DNA of 64,000 nt from Isoetes taiwanensis (lineage: Eukaryota; Streptophyta; Lycopodiopsida; Isoetales; Isoetaceae). The stretch lies in NCBI GenBank assembly GCA_021234155.1, contig JAJEKV010000049.1:6979427-7043426 (forward strand), read 5' to 3'. The first letter of the stretch is position 1. Every line of letters starts with the position of its first letter. The notes under the pieces are model-generated. The model was given only the letters and a program-made list of their open reading frames with translations. It had not been told where the DNA came from and searched no databases. Shown here piece after piece: positions 1 through 12,830 of this stretch. The translations under genes were made by a program, and so were the position numbers.

Positions 1-131
1 TAGATCCTTTTCTATTTAGCATTTGGCCACCGACAGAATGGCTAGTAGAGGTGGAGTACATCAGATAATTGCATGCGACACGCCAGGGTAGAAAGGGGCA
101 CACTGGCATCCAAATAATTTGTGGAGATCAA

Positions 132-335
132 CTACATATCAAGGCCAGTTACATGCCCTGCTTTGCTGCAGGTAATCCCCTCCCATTTGCAGCAGTCTGT
201 GGTGTTCCATGCGGCACCGAACTCCCTTAGCCCTGACTTGAGCTTCAGCAGGACTCCCCGCTCTGCCGGAACACATCTTGCAGATTGAACAGGGGCTGAT
301 ACTCCCCACAGGATTAATCCTACCACCATCATCAT
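132..335 (-). pseudogene. LRR receptor-like protein, N-terminal fragment
   Basis: A 67-residue reading frame begins with a hydrophobic signal-peptide-like stretch (MMMVVGLILWGVSAPVQSA). An LRRNT_2-type cap follows: a Cys, then ERGVLLKLKSGL, then the paired-Cys signature DCCKWEGITC and GHVTGLD. This cap precedes the repeats of plant leucine-rich-repeat receptor-like proteins and kinases, which are plasma-membrane sensors. The frame hits TAG directly after GLDM, where the first LRR should start, and the remaining 131 bases to the window edge show no LRR in any frame. It is therefore a truncated relic, or a first exon whose continuation lies outside the window. The domain is clear; the functional status is not. 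Confidence 0.6.
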
Positions 336-1268
336 TTTTTTGTTAATTCAATCATTGGAATCTCAAGCAGACAGCTAAGACTTGCAGCTTTTTTACATTT
401 TTAGGTAAATCATAAGGTAAATGATCTTTGTATACATTTGGCGGTGGTACTTATTGGGATAATGATGTGGTCATAATGGAGATTCTTGGAATTGGCACCA
501 ATACTTGCTATATAGAACGTCGATGCTATACCAAAGTTAAGAGGGGATATGTCTAAGTGCGGTACAATGGTAATGTTCTTCAAACTGTTTGCAAGTTACC
601 GGTATATTATTATGTTATTAAAGAATTGGCCACCGATTTGGAGGCGAGGTTATAAATATGGAATGGGAAACTTCTGGTCATCTTATCTTCCGAGTTCTAT
701 TAGATGAAGCTTTAGATCTTGGCGAGAGAACTTCTGGTCAGAATAACAAGAAGCAGATTATTCGGAGTTGCATGGCTACCTCATTATATTCATATCCGCT
801 ACAAATTTACAAGAATGCAAACAGAGTTCATCGATCAAAAAAAGAGGATATTGCATAATATCTTTTGAGACAATATGTTCTTTGAAAAATCAAGCAATTT
901 TTACATGCTTCTTTGTAACAAAACGTAAGAAAACACAAAAGCAATTTGAAGAAAGGAGTAAAGTTCGATCATCATATATTTGAGAATTTCAAGCATGGTC
1001 GCATGGGTGGTCTTGGCTTTATATTTTGGCGCCATGGCCCCTTCGATGAAACTTATGATGTTATTGTTGTTTTGCCCATTTTAAATGTGTTTTATGATAT
1101 TTGGGTGGCTCTTGGTATGTAATGTGTTTGCATATATGCAATGGAAATAATTTGTTTGTCTTGATGTTATTGTGCTTTTTAGTAATTAATGTTTAGACCC
1201 ATAAAGTTTACCTATGTTTGCTTTAGTTAGGGCCCGAAGGGCCCAAATTTTTTTTTAATATAACAATC
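336..1268. other. Intergenic, no gene recognised
   Basis: A+T-rich sequence with only short open frames lacking recognisable motifs. A poly(T) run just precedes the foldback element. Confidence 0.5.
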
Positions 1269-1696
1269 AACACACAACAACCATTAATATTATTAACATA
1301 AACCATTGCATTTAACACATTTAAATTAAAATCCCCTTAAACCCCCTTTGGTTTGGGTGCATATTCACAGGGGGTTATTAGGGGCGTGAGCCCCAAAAAT
1401 ATATTTACAATACATGTACAAAATTAACACCATTAAGTACATTCTCTCAAACCTTATAGTATTTTGTAAACCTTAATATACAGTATACAAAAACTTGTAC
1501 ATGCATACCCCACAAGCGAGGATCGCTATGTAATGGTCGGATCTTGGAATAAAGGGCAAATATGCCCATCCGACAACTCTTGTTGCGGGAGTAACCCGTG
1601 TGAATATACCCAAACCAAAGGGGTTTAAGGGGATTTTAATTTAAATGTGTTAAATGCAATGGTTTATGTTAATAATATTAATGGTTGTTGTGTGTT
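1269..1696. mobile_element. Foldback/MITE-like element with ~100-bp inverted arms
   Basis: Arms at 1269-1368 and 1600-1696 are near-perfect reverse complements; they differ by one C in a C-run and a small indel near the loop. Both contain AACACACAACAACC at the outer side and CTTTGGTTTGGG near the loop. The loop is about 230 bp and has no open frame. Such long arms with a non-coding loop are typical of foldback or MITE elements. I could not identify a target duplication. A short partial copy of the arm (TTAAATGCAATGGTTTA) recurs right after the right arm, at about 1695-1711. Confidence 0.85.
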
Positions 1697-1799
1697 AAAT
1701 GCAATGGTTTAAGGGGCCCTCGAAGCGACAAGTGCTCTTTGGAAATTGCAGAGGCCACCCGACCCCAAGCGAGATAGAGGAGGGAGGGAGGGAAACACT

Positions 1800-2009
1800 T
1801 GGAACAAAGAGAATTCAGCTCAAAGGAAACACCGATGAGAATTGCTTGGAAGCTCTGAGGGATATATAGAGGGACAGAGCTAAAGAAATCATGTGCCAAA
1901 GAAAACTTAGGCTAAAGATGACTCCTACGTCCAAAATAGCGTGACGCAAAACAAACGTCCCTTTCCCCAGAATGATGGTTCTCTTCTATATAAGAAGAGA
2001 ACCATAGCA
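1800..2009. repeat. 210-bp direct repeat, left copy (LTR-like)
   Basis: It starts TGGAACAA and ends CCATAGCA, so TG...CA as in an LTR. It is over 90% identical by eye to 9361-9570 over the same length. It contains a perfect 11-bp-arm palindrome around a TATA-like core at 1977-2003 (GGTTCTCTTCT / AGAAGAGAACC), preserved in the other copy. Confidence 0.8.
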
Positions 2010-3039
2010 TTCTAGGAAAGGTCCCTTATCACAAATATCAACATCCAGACACAAAAAGAGGAACCTCCCTCGGACCCCATCATACATTGAGACCACAGAG
2101 ATTGTAAGGCCTGCTTGCTAGGAAAGTGTAATAATCATGAGATGAGGTGGGATGCCATCTTGTAAATAGGGGAAGGGGCAAAAAGAAACCCTAAGACAAC
2201 TGGACCGCATAAGGCAAAGAAGGCATGAAAATCGAACACAACCAAGATCAATGGCCACCATCAAAGCACATGAAATCAAATTGTAGAACCAACGTACCAA
2301 CAAACTACAGAAAAAACCTAACGACAAGACGCTACGGAATACCAAACTTATATTATTCATGCAGAACAGACTCAAGCGAACTTCCATGAAGACAATGCAA
2401 AACCCATAATAAGAAATACCAAAAACTATGCGCCGTGAAATGCATAAAAAGAGAAGACATCAAGACGCGACATAGTCAACAAGCCAACAAAGAGCACCTG
2501 GAACTAAAATTCAAGAAACAACGTACCAGCAGAGAACCACAGTGAATATTATAATGACAAAACACTACAACAAACAAGGACTAAAACCTAAACATATATG
2601 CTACATGCATAACTAGATCAAAAACTTTCAAAAAATAGAAACAACATAACCTACGGGAACAAGACGATCGGAATCCCGAGACACAAGAACAAAAAGGTTT
2701 CATAAGGTGACAGAACAATTATGCAATTGAGAACACCTGTAGACGATGTCACAGAGTCAACGAGGATGGGATCAAGGCCAAGAAAAATAATGGATGAAGA
2801 AAATTGAGTGCAACCTGAAACAAGAACAAATACCACTTAAGAATGGAAGACAATGGACCACAAGAACCACGACAACATGCACGAATTTGCGAAGATGCAA
2901 CCGCATTTGGAAATTTAAAATGCAGGCCAAAAGGGAGAATGTCACGGGAAAAAGGGAACACTAAACAACTCCTTTAGTTTGTAAGAAGTCAACATAGAAA
3001 AGGCATGACGACTGGACCAACAAGGCAAGAAGAACTACG

Positions 3040-4070
3040 TCAAATCAAGGGGCAGACAAAGGAGGGAATCAAGACAACAGCAGAGCAAAGATGCATCTCA
3101 AGGGATAAAATGGAAACAAGAGGAAAGGAACAAACATAGGGTGAAAAAAAAACAAACAGGAGACTAGAATGAAATGGATAGAAAAAGGGATCGAGAATAG
3201 AGAAACAAAGCAAACGAGACAAAATGGCCGAGGACACAAAATGGAAATAACTAAAGGCCCGCAAAGGCACTAATGAGACACTAAGAATCTATGACAAAGA
3301 GCGAGTATAGGCCCTTATAAGGGCATCCATGAGAACCACTGAGAACATATGAGAAGATTGGAGTAAAAGAACAAATAGAGCAACAATAAGAAATAGCAAG
3401 GACTAAAATTCATGAATGTATACCCACGTGCATAATCGATCCAAGCGAATCTTCAACGTAGAAACAACGATAGGGATCTTGAGACTCAAGAACAATCTAG
3501 ATGGACCAAAGAACCCATGATGGCGAGAGAGAGATGGGGAAAGATGGGTGCTATATGACATCGTCGGAAGAAGCAGAGTTAAGAGAACAACTCAGTGAAC
3601 AACTTGCAAATTTGGTTGACGAGGGCAAACCGGTCACTGAGACCAACAAGAATAAAAAAAGGCCAAACAAGGTGGACGAAATAACTGGGGTCAACATAGT
3701 AAAACAACATAATGAATGGACACCACCAGGGCAAAAAGCACTATGATGAGTCAAGAGGCGGGCAAAGGAGGGAGTCAAGGCACTAGAAGAGCAAAGACGT
3801 TTCAAGAGATAAAATGAACAAACAAAGAGGAAAGGGACAAAATGCAAAATGAAAAAGGAAAGGAATGCGAGATTATAATGAAATGGATGGAATAAGGGAT
3901 CAGGAATAGAGGAACAGAGCAAATTGGGATAAAGGAGCTAAGGCCACCAATGCAAATAAAGCCCTCGAAGGCATTCACAAGAATAAGAACCAATGATAAA
4001 AGAGAAGAGTATAGGCCCTCATAAGGGCATCCAAAAGAACAATTGAGAATATAAGAGAAACAAGCATGCA
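3040..4070. repeat. Diverged ~705-bp tandem duplication
   Basis: Landmarks recur about 704-708 bp apart: GGGCA(G/A)ACAAAGGAGGGA-like at 3049 and 3757, and GAGTATAGGCCCT(T/C)A..GGGCATCCA at 3303 and 4007. Weaker similarity extends upstream (around 2577 versus 3399), suggesting repeated duplication of the purine-rich sequence. Confidence 0.6.
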
Positions 4071-6300
4071 CTTATCTACCTAGACATACACCTAGAAACA
4101 AAGCTCAAGAATCCTAGAGTGAAAAGGTAAGCAAAACAAATGAAATGGATGGAGGAATGGGATAAAGAAAAAGGCACTAGAAAACCGTTGTGAAATGGAA
4201 AGGCGAGGGAAATAAATTGGGCAATCGAACAAACTACCACTAAAAAGACCAGGGAAAAAGCACGAGTGAGAGGAACAAATCCTGCATCCGCAAGTGAACA
4301 AACTACTGCTGAGAAATCATGAGACAAGAATGTTACGAGAAATCAGACAGATGGGACAACCAGGACAACTCGGACAAGCAGAGCAGCGTAAAGACGTATG
4401 GAAGCAACTCAAGCACAACCAGGACTGCAAGAGCTAGGACTCAAGGGACACCACAGTCGACAAAAAAAAAGGAATAATGGACGTCCGTAGTAAAGGGAAC
4501 GAGTAAAGGCAGTGGAAAGAAGCCAATGAAAAAGAATTGAAGGGGCACATGGCTAGGTGATCAACACAAGGACATGGAATTCGCCACATAAAGGAATATA
4601 AAAGAAGATTTGCAACTAAATGTCACAAGCACCAATGCCGCAAGAATGCAAGAGCTCAACCCACACAAAATGCCAAGCGAGATATGGCAGCGGCAAAAAG
4701 CCATATATAAATGAGCCAAATGATTCTAGCAAAACACCACCAATTGTAAAACTCACGCAAAACGACAAAAAATGTAAGCGACCACCACAAATGGTACCAA
4801 TAGACCAACGACGGGGAAAACATGAGATCCTAAGCAAAAAAGGATCACATCTAAGTATGGAAGCAAAGCGCAACAAAAAGGATTGAGGATGGTAGAAAAT
4901 AGAGACGTTATGGACCATACCATGTCTACGAGATTAGAACGTGTCAAGAATAACCAAAAGCAACATGGCATGAACTAACATGAATCACCAACTCATGATG
5001 AATGCAGCTAAGGAAAAGTTAATGTGTAGAAAAATGCCAGAATATCCAAATGGAGAAGGTTGTATTCAAGATACTGAAAATACCTGACTCGCCCGACAAC
5101 TCGTGCTAAAGTCCGTAGGTCAAGTGCCAAAATGTCAAGAAAAGGGTGCAACCAGCATGTGTTGATTAAATATAGGATATAATGAGGAATTGCCCAAAAT
5201 GCAATGAAGCAACTAAATGCAAACCTGACTTGGCGTAAAAAAGCGACATACAAAGTAGTTAGTCCCTTGTTGACCTCTATGGACACAGATTTGACAACGA
5301 TCCCCATCAATGTCGACTAGAGACGGCACCACCCCTTCATAATGACAAGACGAGGAAAACTATCAAGAAGCCGGTCAGGCGGTGACCCCTCTAGTCGCCA
5401 AGTCAAAAAATGATTCTTATCCGCATCTACTCGAGATGCCATCGCCAACCGAACCATAGCACGAAGCTTTCCCACATCAAGAACCCTACAACTAAAACCA
5501 ACGAAGCTGTATGGCGTAACATTTGCAAGGGAACCATACATGGTCAGTCCACCAAAGAAAAAATCCATCCTCTGACAAATATACTAATCTAAACAGCAAC
5601 TGGCCCAAGAGAACCTGATAAAACCAACATCTAACAACCCCACGTTTACCCACTACGTAACTTACAAAACAAGACGGGGTTTTAAACCGTCAAATCCGAA
5701 AGAGAGAGCAAAAGGACATAAAATAGACCACCAAAGATAGAAACTATCACTAGGACAAACCTACGAAATCAAACACGCCAATCACTACTAAAAAACTAGG
5801 AGGACTAGTCAATTTTTAAATGAAGGTAAACAAGAAATAAGATAGGCGACAAGAAGATAGATAGGCCACCCAAGGAAACATACCACCACGATAATTATAC
5901 AAAGCTAAATGCAAAACCGAGGCCAAAGAAAAAGAACCGGTCGACTCTGCGCAAAATGAGCAATAACCCATAATTTATACACTTACAAATACATGAAGTA
6001 AAGAAAGCCCAAAAGGATTTGACACGTAAGATGGTTAATCTAGATCTGGAAAAATAGAGGCGGTGAGGATGGACACCATAAATCGACCAACCCAAAAAGG
6101 CTGAAAGAAAGAATAAAGAAAGCACATACCATTTCTAACACGACTCATGCAAGAACCGGACAACCAAAGAAAGCAGCGAAGCAAACAAGGAGTGACTCTA
6201 GACTCCAAGCTCAAGCACATCCAAGGCAACCGACGAACAAAACAACACAAATAAGAAAATGCTCTTTGGGAAGGAGATAGGGCATAACGGATCCAAGCAT

Positions 6301-6770
6301 AACCAACCTATGCACCAAGACCTTTGTGTTAGTAATGGCTAATAATATGCACGAGGACTTCTTGTTATTGATATTTAATAATATTATGCACAAGGACCCC
6401 TGATTATAATGTTTATAACAAAGAAGGATTAACGTTGATAACAAAAATAAAATAAAAGGGCACCATGGGCAACAAAACAACAAAGGGAAAGAGGAGGCCT
6501 CAATGAGACGGACCAAATTCAACCTAGGCAAAACCAACCTATGCACGGGACCCTTTATTTATGAATGCTATGCACCATGACTTGTGGTTATTAATGTGTA
6601 ATAATATTATGCACAAGGGTCCCTTATTATAATGTTTATAACAAAAAGTTCAATGTTATAAAAAAGTGGCACAATTGACCTATGCATGGCGTCAAACCAA
6701 GGGAAAGATGAGGTAAGGACTAGACGGACCAATCTCAACCGTAAGGCGATAAAAAAGGTAAGGGCGCGAG
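6301..6770. repeat. ~231-bp tandem duplication
   Basis: Units start at 6301 and 6532 with AACCAACCTATGCAC. Both contain TAATAATATTATGCACAAGG and TTATAATGTTTATAACAAA, and both end near an AGACGGACCAA..TCAACC segment. The divergence is moderate. Confidence 0.75.
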
Positions 6771-7160
6771 TAATCAATCTCAACATAGAAACTATTGTAA
6801 CCATCCGTTTTAAGACCTCGTAATAATCCCTTTAACATCCTCTTAAGACCTCGTGATTCATCCTTTTTAAGACCTCGAACATAACCAACCCCCCATGCAT
6901 CAACCTACAAGAAAAGAAGCATAACTTGACCGAGGCCCTAGCACATTCAAGCGAAGAAACTTTCGCACCTGGAAAGAAAACCTTATAAAGGCTACGAACA
7001 ACACAAACAGAGTGAGAAAAACGTTTGCAATGATCCAACACTACACGTTGCTTTAAGGCTGTGAAATCCAGACAAACCACTTTGGAACTGGAACTAGAAA
7101 CAAAAAACTTGCACATATAAACCTTGTAGAAGCAAGAACAAGACAAACAAGCAAGGCAAA

Positions 7161-7266
7161 TGATCCAGATACTATACGGTCCATGATGAGGCACGCAAGG
7201 CAATCTTTAGCTTTTGCATATGATCCAGATAATGATGAGGCACGCAAGGCAATCTTATGCTTTTGG
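7161..7266. repeat. Short tandem duplication
   Basis: TGATCCAGAT ... GATGAGGCACGCAAGGCAATCTT ... GCTTTTG occurs twice in succession, with units from 7161 and 7221. Confidence 0.75.
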
Positions 7267-8411
7267 TGAGGCAAACAAGAAAAAAGCTTTCACAAACCTT
7301 ACCCATTGCTTTCTGAGGAGGTTACCACGAGATAGAAGTTGTGAGACCGCTTTGATGAGGTTTTAAACTCTAGCCTCTATAACAACAAACCACCTACACA
7401 ACCGAATGATTCTCTAACAACATGTAATCATAAAGTTCAAAAGTCTATTTGAGCCAAGTGACTTCTTTATAACCACCGGGCTTACATAATATGAAGTCAT
7501 GTAACAAAGAGGATCTTTGCAATCTAAATTCAACATTCTAATTAGTATGAGTGTAAATGGGCGTAAAAACCGATGAAGAAGACAAATAAGGATGTTCAGT
7601 CGGAAAAGCGATAAGCGTCGGTCAAGGCGCGCTTGTGCAACAAGGAGAATTTAGCTCAAATGGGAAAGGTAAAAAAAAGTCTTTGGGTCGGGGCCGGAAC
7701 GAAATATTTGGTGGTATGATGGCGGAGACTACGGAGGGTTACGTTCGTTATCGATTGGTGGGCGGAGGAAATCCCGGAGAGTAAATTGAGAACACATGGT
7801 CCAGCGAAAGAAAAAAGGGAGTGAACCGCGCATGAACAAAAGCGAAAAAAATTGGAAAAACATAGGAAGGAAAAGACAAACAACGAAACCAACAAAGGAA
7901 ACACACCATCGACAACCAAAAGCAAAGCAAAAAAGAATCGAAACAAATCCCAAAACCGACCCTATCCAGGCAAAAACCCCCGCAGGACCTTCATGAGGTA
8001 CAGATCATAATGGCAATTGTCCACATAGGCTTAATAAAAATTACACTATAAGAACAAAAAGGGCAAAACAATCAGAATAACGACATAAAATAAAAGATAA
8101 GATAAGAAATTTTTACGTCCACGGGAACTTAACGGAGACGAGTGATGAGAGAATTAGGTGACTAGTAAAAAGCTAATGCATTGATATGATCATATATATT
8201 CCAGCCATAGGTTCTCCATAACAAAAAAACTTCCCTAGTTAACACAAATATGAATGTACATGCCAAAGTTCATGAGATCACCCACATAACCTTGAAAACC
8301 AAAACAAACCATCCATAAAGACACCCACACCATGGAACCTTTAAACAAACCATACACTACCTTACCAACCCAAATAACCATAACAAAAACACTACATAAA
8401 AAAAAACCAAC

Positions 8412-8446
8412 AACCATAGCAAAGAAAAGTTTTCTTTGCTATGGTT
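8412..8446. repeat. Perfect 17-bp-arm palindrome
   Basis: AACCATAGCAAAGAAAA at 8412-8428 is followed by a single G and its exact reverse complement at 8430-8446. With a one-base loop this would extrude as a hairpin or cruciform. Confidence 0.9.
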
Positions 8447-9287
8447 TTCGATTTGAGTTTAATTAATTTAAAACCAAACTAAACCTAGACAAGGAAAGGA
8501 AATCATGGAAAAAAGGAAGGGAGGGGGGATGGGGATCTGGGAACCCGGGACCACCAGGTCTTCGTCGGGATACCACAGGCCGGTATCAGCAAAAATACGG
8601 ATCATGAGGAGCCAAATCCGTGGCCCGATTAGAATAGAGGCGGCCCGATTAGAGCAAGGCGGCCGCATTGGAGCAAGCTACGAGGAGAGAGATGAGGGGA
8701 AGGAACATGGTGGGAAGGAAACATGTTAAGAGCCCATAGGCGGATCCCAAAAAAAGAAAGAGAAGCAACAGGAACCCGTGGGATCTTGGGGCAAAAGCAT
8801 GAAGAATCCCACCTCGGAAAGCGCATTGAATGGACCCAAATGGGCCGAGGGACTCAAATTTCCAGCAGTGAGCGAAGGAAAGATTGAAGGTAAGCAACCT
8901 GTTGATCAACAAAAAAGGAGAAGCGAGAAGAACATGGCTAATCATGGCCTAATCGTGAGGCGGATAGGATTAGAAAGGATAAAGCGAAGAATAGGGCAAT
9001 CGAAGGATAGAGCGATGCGGAATAACCGATTGGATCCAGAAAGGACAGATAGTAGAAGAATATGGCGATCAAAAAGATAAAGCGGAAAAAGATAAAAGCG
9101 GATAACTTGGTCGGCGGGTTCGAAGGGCTAGCAATATAAACTGGCAAAGACGAAAGCATGAAAAGTTTGGAGAGAACAAAAAGCAAGCACGAGTAAATGC
9201 CCATTGGTTTAAAGGGATCGGGTTGCAAGAATCTGAAGTGATCCCCAAAAATTTATTAGTGCGAGGCAATCCATCGGGAAGCATTAC

Positions 9288-9341
9288 TGAATGAAAGAAT
9301 AAGCTCACGAATGAAAGAATAAGCTCTGAATGAAAGAATAA
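9288..9341. repeat. 18-bp tandem repeat, three units
   Basis: GAATGAAAGAATAAGCTC-type units occur three times just before the right 210-bp repeat. The stretch is purine-rich, as a polypurine tract would be, but not diagnostic. Confidence 0.7.
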
Positions 9342-9360
9342 AAGGCGTAGGGTAACTCTT

Positions 9361-9570
9361 TGGAACAAGGAGAATTCAGCTCAAAGGAAGCCTTAGATGA
9401 GAATTGCTTGGAAGCTCTGAGGGATATATAACAGACGAGCTAAAGAAATCATGTGCCAAAGAAAACTCAGGCTAAAGATGACTCCTACGTCCAAAATAGC
9501 GTGACGCCAAAACAGACGTCCCTTTCCCCAGAATGATGGTTCTCTTCTATATAAGAAGAGAACCATAGCA
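9361..9570. repeat. 210-bp direct repeat, right copy (LTR-like)
   Basis: Partner of 1800-2009, with TGGAACAA at the start, CCATAGCA at the end, and the conserved palindrome at 9538-9564. Flanks of the pair (ACACT before the left copy, AATAA after the right) do not form a target duplication. I found no recognisable primer-binding site, so the LTR interpretation stays tentative. Confidence 0.8.
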
Positions 9571-12121
9571 AATAATACTTTATAGTGTAGAGGCAAAAAA
9601 GAACGAGCCTATTTGGTAAGCATGCACTTGGAGGAATTGCATGCATATACTTTATTGGTTACAAGAAATTTATCCGTGACCAAGGGCATGCACTAAAACA
9701 TTCTTAGTTCTAACCACGTGAAGTTGGACTTAGCATAAGTTTCGTGCCTCATTTAGTAAGGAATGTGTGAGAGACCGAGTTGTATGAATGTCAAATTTGA
9801 ATGGATTGAATGTAGAGGGTACGAACTGGTGTCATTGCCTTGAGTTCTCGTGCTCCTAAGGTAGATGGATGTTATGAGTCATCTCAATGCATAGCAACTT
9901 GCAAGCAACAATTCAATAAACCTATGCAAACATTCTAAAGGGAAATACTATTTATACATTTACATTACAATAATTGTTTTGCGGCGTTTGTCTTGATGTC
10001 AGATTAAAACTAGAGTATTATTGAACTCAAGTTTGCACTAGTCGAATGCATAGTTAGGAACTTGAAAGAAAGAGGCGGTTCTTTGATTGTCGAGAATGGA
10101 AGCACTATTGCATTGCCTTTGGTCCTTTGTTTTTATATGGGTCACTGACATTAAGGGCAAGATCACATACAATATGAAAGAAGTTTGTTGATCTTATTTT
10201 AAGTATAAGTCTCAACAACTACAAAAGCAGAGATGGTGAATGTTTTTAAAGGTAATGTCCATACTAAAAAAAATAAAATAATTCTGATCACCATCTCTAA
10301 AGGTAATGAAAAAGTTAATTTCTACATAAAGGTTATAAGACCCTGATTCCATTACGGGTCTGTCACTTTTTTTCTTCTATTCTAACTTCCATGCTTATTT
10401 TTGGACTCACGATTCCACTCCGGCTCCAACAGTCTTCTTAAGAACACTGGTATGCTTATGTGGCAGATCTTAGAAGTTGGTAACAGAAACTTCTCTGATC
10501 CACCTCTGATCTTCCACCGGAGTGGATTCTGGGCCTAAAGTTATGTTCAAATATAGGTAGATGATATGGCATGATACAATTGGGTGGTTCAATTTCTTCA
10601 GTAGCATATGCAACGGTTCATGCCTGAGGGAGTTTATAATCTGATCAAGTTTAGGGCTTGGAAGACCAACAAGGAGCGCCGATCCGTTAGTTTAGCCCTC
10701 TGCCTTCATCTGGAGACCATGAAATCAGCGGTTTATACCCTATAATGAAAACCAGCAGACATGCAATGCAGCAATGGAGCTGGAAGAATAAGCAGGCAAA
10801 GCAACGATGGCACTGGACGAATAAGCGGGTATGGTCATAAATGTGAAGCTAGCCGCTGGAAATAAGGATCAGAGGTCAGAAATACCCTCTTTTTTGTTGT
10901 TGAACATGAGGTAGGGAGCTATGGCAAGAAGCAAAGCTTTGTTCCCAGACCCGGCGTGAAATTTACCTTTTCCTGGAATGCCGTATATCTACTACAGGAT
11001 GTGGTAAACCCGGACACATGTCCAGGTTAACCACTGATATGTCCGAGCTTACCACACTTTTGTCCGAGATAACCACTATTGTTTGGCCGGGATAACCACG
11101 CGGTGAACTGAGCGTGGGACTGTGTTTGGCATGCTGATCTTTGAATAAAGCTTGCAATCAGCATCTTGAATGATTTAATCAGGTGCAAACACTATTGGAA
11201 TCGCCTTGCCAACCCCCTAAAAACTTCATTCTATCAAGAGAGCAAATGATTTGAGCATGGATCAAGTAAGATCAGTGAAAAACATATAAAAACTATTGTC
11301 TTTTGAGCTTGAAACTGAGCAGCAGTGCTTGGACATATGTCTGGGTTAACCACATCTCGGAGTAGATTTACGGCCATCCCCTTTTCCTAATTAATGGAAT
11401 TAGTAGACAGTCAAACTTGGCTATTGCAGAAAAATACAGACATACTTGAAATTGCTTCATCTTTTCGGCAAATCTGAGCTCAAATAGCTTTGCCGAACTT
11501 TCTACGATAGATCAGTGCATGAATTTGAAAAGCACCTGTGTGACCAAAAATAAAAACTAAAAAGATGCCATTGATCAAAATAAATTTCATATAAAGATCT
11601 GTGCTGTCCAAAAATACTAGGGCTTTTGCCCTATATTGCATTGGATCCAACTGGATCAGAGTTTGTGGCAGAGTATACGACTCCTGGCTATGGCTGCATC
11701 CCTCTGCAGCATTAGCTATGGCACCAGAAGAAAAGCCATGATGGTCGATGCTCCACTGGCAGCAGGGATAATTGCAATGGTACCGACACATTTGCCTCTG
11801 TTTAAAACCAAGAATTTTTGGCATGAGAAAAAATACCCAAGAAGTTTTTGAGATCAAAATTGGGGTAGGTTTCTTTATATACTCCTTGTGGGTAAGCTTA
11901 AATTATATGCTGAAACGGTTAGGTGCTATTCGTCCTCTCATCCGACCCTATCGCCCGCGTGGTCTTTTTAGCACATTTTCATTTCCGTAAGTCTGATAAC
12001 AAAATATTCAATTTTTTTTGTGGCGGTCTTTGGTCCAACCGTCCGATTGCCGATACATGGTCGCGGAATAGTATAGCGTCCTCCACGTTATCACGGAAGC
12101 CCATTTAGTGGGTATTCTGTT
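9571..12121. other. Intergenic; short repeats near 11.0 kb
   Basis: No gene recognised. At 11001-11100 about four imperfect ~26-bp units share TAACCAC and GTCCGAG/GGACA elements, with one further related unit at about 11330-11352. Confidence 0.5.
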
Positions 12122-12830
12122 GGGCTCGGGGATAGTCTTACCACGGTTTCGGGGATCCGGAGGTAAAAATACCGACCTCGGTATCACCACGGGCTCGGCG
12201 GAATCGTTTTGAGGACCCCCATTTCCGTCTTGACACCGCGTGGGGCGGCTGAAATATGGGCGTCGCCCGCGACACATCCAGGGCCATCCATGGTGTTCAG
12301 CCTCCGGGATCACCATCTTGTGATCCGGCCTCGGGATCCCCAAACCGTGGCCGATGCGCGGTACCAAAATCAGCCATGGAGATCGGCCTCAGAGATCACC
12401 CAGATTACGCGGTAGATACTTGATGCGAAATCGGCGATGGAGATCCGGCCTCGGGATCCGCCGATGCTGAGGTCGTGATTCCTTCCCTCGGGATCACACT
12501 TGCGGCTGATATCGGCGATCGATATCAGCGTTATCCCGCCTCGGGATCACCCAGTGGGGCCGATATGTGGGCGATATCGACGCGTTATCCAATCAGGGAT
12601 CACCACGTTATCCGCCTCGGGGATCACATCGACGTTATCGGTCGGGATCATCGGCGATCCGACATCGGCGCGTTATCCCCGCCTCGGGATCCCGCACCGT
12701 GGAGCGTGGGACCATGCTGCCCACCGGGTTCGATAGGCTGGTGTGATTCCCTCCTCGGGATCACCACCTTTGCCGCGATATATCGGAGCGTCCACGTGGA
12801 CACATCGAAGCCCCTCGTTTGAGCGGCGAG
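12122..12830. repeat. MULE left TIR, GGGATCACC motif array
   Basis: The G+C-rich array contains many copies of CCTCGGGATCACC and GATATCGGCGAT variants. It is the inverted counterpart of 17830-18501. Matched landmarks are the terminal 90 bp, CACATCCAGGGCCATCCATGG versus its diverged mirror, and a CTCC(G)GGATCACC block. Confidence 0.75.

Larger units (their letters stand above)
2010..9360. other. Purine-rich gene-free region between the 210-bp repeats
   Basis: For about 7.3 kb the + strand is unusually rich in A and G and poor in T, particularly 2.1-7.6 kb. As a consequence the minus strand has many short, hydrophobic Phe/Leu/Ser-rich frames that match no family and are best read as artefacts. 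I see no gag, protease, reverse transcriptase or integrase. The stretch contains diverged tandem duplications. It may be the interior of a large non-autonomous retroelement, an inference resting only on the flanking repeats and the strand bias. Confidence 0.5.

Noticed and set aside
2118-9368. Numerous minus-strand hydrophobic reading frames resembling membrane proteins
   Set aside because: They are an effect of A+G richness on the + strand (Phe/Leu/Ser codons on the other strand). There are no motifs, and frames change at random.
1800-9570. Assigning a Copia or Gypsy superfamily
   Set aside because: No gag, protease, RT or integrase motif, no initiator-Met primer-binding site after the left repeat, and no 5-bp TSD.
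12113-12121. 9-bp TSD for the coding MULE
   Set aside because: TATTCTGTT on the left and TTAGTGTTG on the right do not match; nearby shifts did not improve it.
12209-12822. Overlapping + strand frames in the MULE left TIR
   Set aside because: Generated by the stop-poor, G+C-rich motif array; no protein family resemblance.
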